Below are positions 63,056 through 64,000 of a stretch of DNA of 64,000 nt, piece by piece. The position numbers and the translations under genes are program-made. The notes below the pieces were generated by a model, which was given only the letters and a program-made list of their open reading frames with translations, had not been told where the DNA came from and ran no database searches. Source of the DNA: Pusillimonas sp. TS35 (lineage in GTDB: Bacteria > Pseudomonadota > Gammaproteobacteria > Burkholderiales > Burkholderiaceae_B); contig NZ_WWER01000001.1 of assembly GCF_009857885.1 (NCBI RefSeq), positions 1 to 64,000 on the forward strand. Reading direction: 5' to 3'. Every line of letters starts with the position of its first letter. Position 1 is the first letter of the stretch.

Positions 63056-64000
63056 TTAGTACGCGGCGTTTTCCCGGATGATCCGGGCGATTTCGGTGTC
63101 GACCTTGGCGTCCGCGTCGCTGAACACGCTGGTGCTCAGGTGCGACTTAGCGCCTTCGGCAACTTTACGCACGTTCTCCGCTGTCGGCTCACTTAGGTCC
63201 ACCTTTACGTGCATGGAAAGGCCGACGCGAAGCGGATGCTCGGCCAGTTCCTTGGCGTCCAGCAGGATGCGCACCGGCACACGCTGCACCACTTTGATCC
63301 AGTTGCCACTGGCGTTCTGTGCCGGCAGTAGCGCAAACGCTGCACCACTTCCCGCCGCAAGGCCCTGCACATAGCCGTGGTACACAATCTTTCCACCATA
63401 CAGGTCAGCCGTCAGTGTGGCCGACTGCCCGGGCTTCATCTCGCGTAATTGGCCTTCCTTGAAGTTGGCCTCTACCCATAAATGATTCAGCGGCACGATG
63501 GTCATCAGCGGCATTCCCGGCGCTACATGCTGGCCGACCTGTACTGCGCGCTGGGCCACCATGCCATCCACCGGCGCCGGGATGCTGGCGCGACTCGCCG
63601 CCAGCCATGCTTGGCGGAGTTTGTCGGCGGCCAGCTGTACATCAGGGTGCGCGGCAACAGTCGTATTGGCGGTTAACGCCAGATTGGTGTCACGCCGTGC
63701 GCGGGCCACCGCCAGCGCGGCTTCAGCCTGCGCCAGTCCAGAGCGCGCCGCTTTGACGGCAGTCTGTGCATGGAGGATTTCCTCGCCACTCACACCGCCC
63801 GAGCGGGCAAGCGCCTGGCGGCGCTTGAGATCGCTCTGTGCTTTTTCCAGCTCAGCGCGGGCACGTTCGATATCTGCTGTGCGCACGCCGATGTCGGCTT
63901 CCAGTGCCTGGTTCTGCACGAAAATCGTACGCGTCTGGCGTACTGCCTGGCCCAGGGCGGCGCGAGCCTGCTCCAAGGCGATGCGGGTGTCGCTGGGATC
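63056..64000 (-). CDS. emrA: EmrA-type membrane fusion protein (5' end outside window)
   Basis: The periplasmic adaptor (HlyD family) for the EmrB pump; the frame is open to the last base, so the N-terminal part, including the membrane anchor, is missing. Visible features are the paired coiled-coil hairpin (RIALEQARAALGQAVRQTR, then ELEKAQSDLKRRQAL), the beta-barrel/lipoyl part PAPVDGMVAQRAVQVGQHVAPGMPLM, and WVEANFKEGQLREMKPGQ. The stop lies 2 bp before the emrB start, a tight operon. Confidence 0.92.
   Translation of the reverse strand, partial: DPSDTRIALEQARAALGQAVRQTRTIFVQNQALEADIGVRTADIERARAELEKAQSDLKRRQALARSGGVSGEEILHAQTAVKAARSGLAQAEAALAVARARRDTNLALTANTTVAAHPDVQLAADKLRQAWLAASRASIPAPVDGMVAQRAVQVGQHVAPGMPLMTIVPLNHLWVEANFKEGQLREMKPGQSATLTADLYGGKIVYHGYVQGLAAGSGAAFALLPAQNASGNWIKVVQRVPVRILLDAKELAEHPLRVGLSMHVKVDLSEPTAENVRKVAEGAKSHLSTSVFSDADAKVDTEIARIIRENAAY

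Noticed and set aside
63056-63976. Complete short emrA gene starting at 63976
   Set aside because: The frame stays open to base 64000 and the membrane anchor is missing, so this is a truncated view of a longer gene; the TTG at 63974-63976 is not a start.
1-64000. CRISPR arrays, prophage genes, toxin-antitoxin or defence systems
   Set aside because: No regularly spaced repeats, no cas, phage structural or recombinase genes, and no recognisable toxin-antitoxin pair were seen.

Overview
The window is a piece of a GC-rich betaproteobacterial chromosome, most likely Alcaligenaceae (Bordetella/Achromobacter/Pusillimonas-like). Grounds: the 5S rRNA tail at the left edge, the order leuS-lptE-holA-proA-hemJ, three orphan Bug/TctC periplasmic receptors, and the overall gene style. 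The genus is inferred from gene content, not from a database search.

Layout. 1-34 is the 3' end of a 5S rRNA with its terminator. A long leader rich in CpG-centred palindromes then precedes gabD (to 2129). From 2.2 to 6.9 kb, all on the minus strand, lie an orphan TadE-like protein, the redox chaperone hslO with an AMP-dependent ligase, an RDD membrane protein and a small 61-aa gene with a very clear promoter. From 7.1 to 15.1 kb is a minus-strand housekeeping cluster (leuS-lptE-holA-proA-hemJ-RNA methyltransferase), followed by rpmG and rpmB, a Bcr/CflA efflux pump, cfa, a MATE pump, a GT39-like glycosyltransferase and rpmE2. At 22.4-23.95 kb kynurenine formamidase and tryptophan 2,3-dioxygenase are fused in one reading frame. 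Next come radC, an FKBP-ispH pair, maiA, an HCCA-isomerase homologue, a DUF945 protein, a pirin, ung, a MarR-Bug-sulfatase cluster, sbcDC, a 2OG-Fe(II) oxygenase and a small acidic protein.

From about 41.4 to 49.85 kb is a visibly foreign, AT-rich catabolic island. It encodes an acyl-CoA ligase, two single-domain hotdog (MaoC/FAS1-like) proteins, an acyl-CoA dehydrogenase, a Bug receptor, a ThDP-dependent enzyme and a LysR regulator. Decayed IS3-family transposase pieces lie at both edges, and tRNA-Thr(CGT) lies just outside the right edge. The genes suggest import of an organic acid, CoA activation, oxidation or reduction, hydration and possibly ThDP-dependent C-C cleavage; the substrate cannot be read from sequence.

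From 50.3 to 55 kb is a second accessory catabolic cluster: a Bug receptor divergent from an IlvD/Edd dehydratase, a GntR regulator and a 3-hydroxyacyl-CoA dehydrogenase. The right end carries a MAPEG protein, a pcaC-like decarboxylase, nhaA, an AI-2E family permease, tRNA-Asn, a Blc lipocalin, queC, a ferritin-like protein and an EmrAB-type efflux system whose adaptor gene runs off the window.
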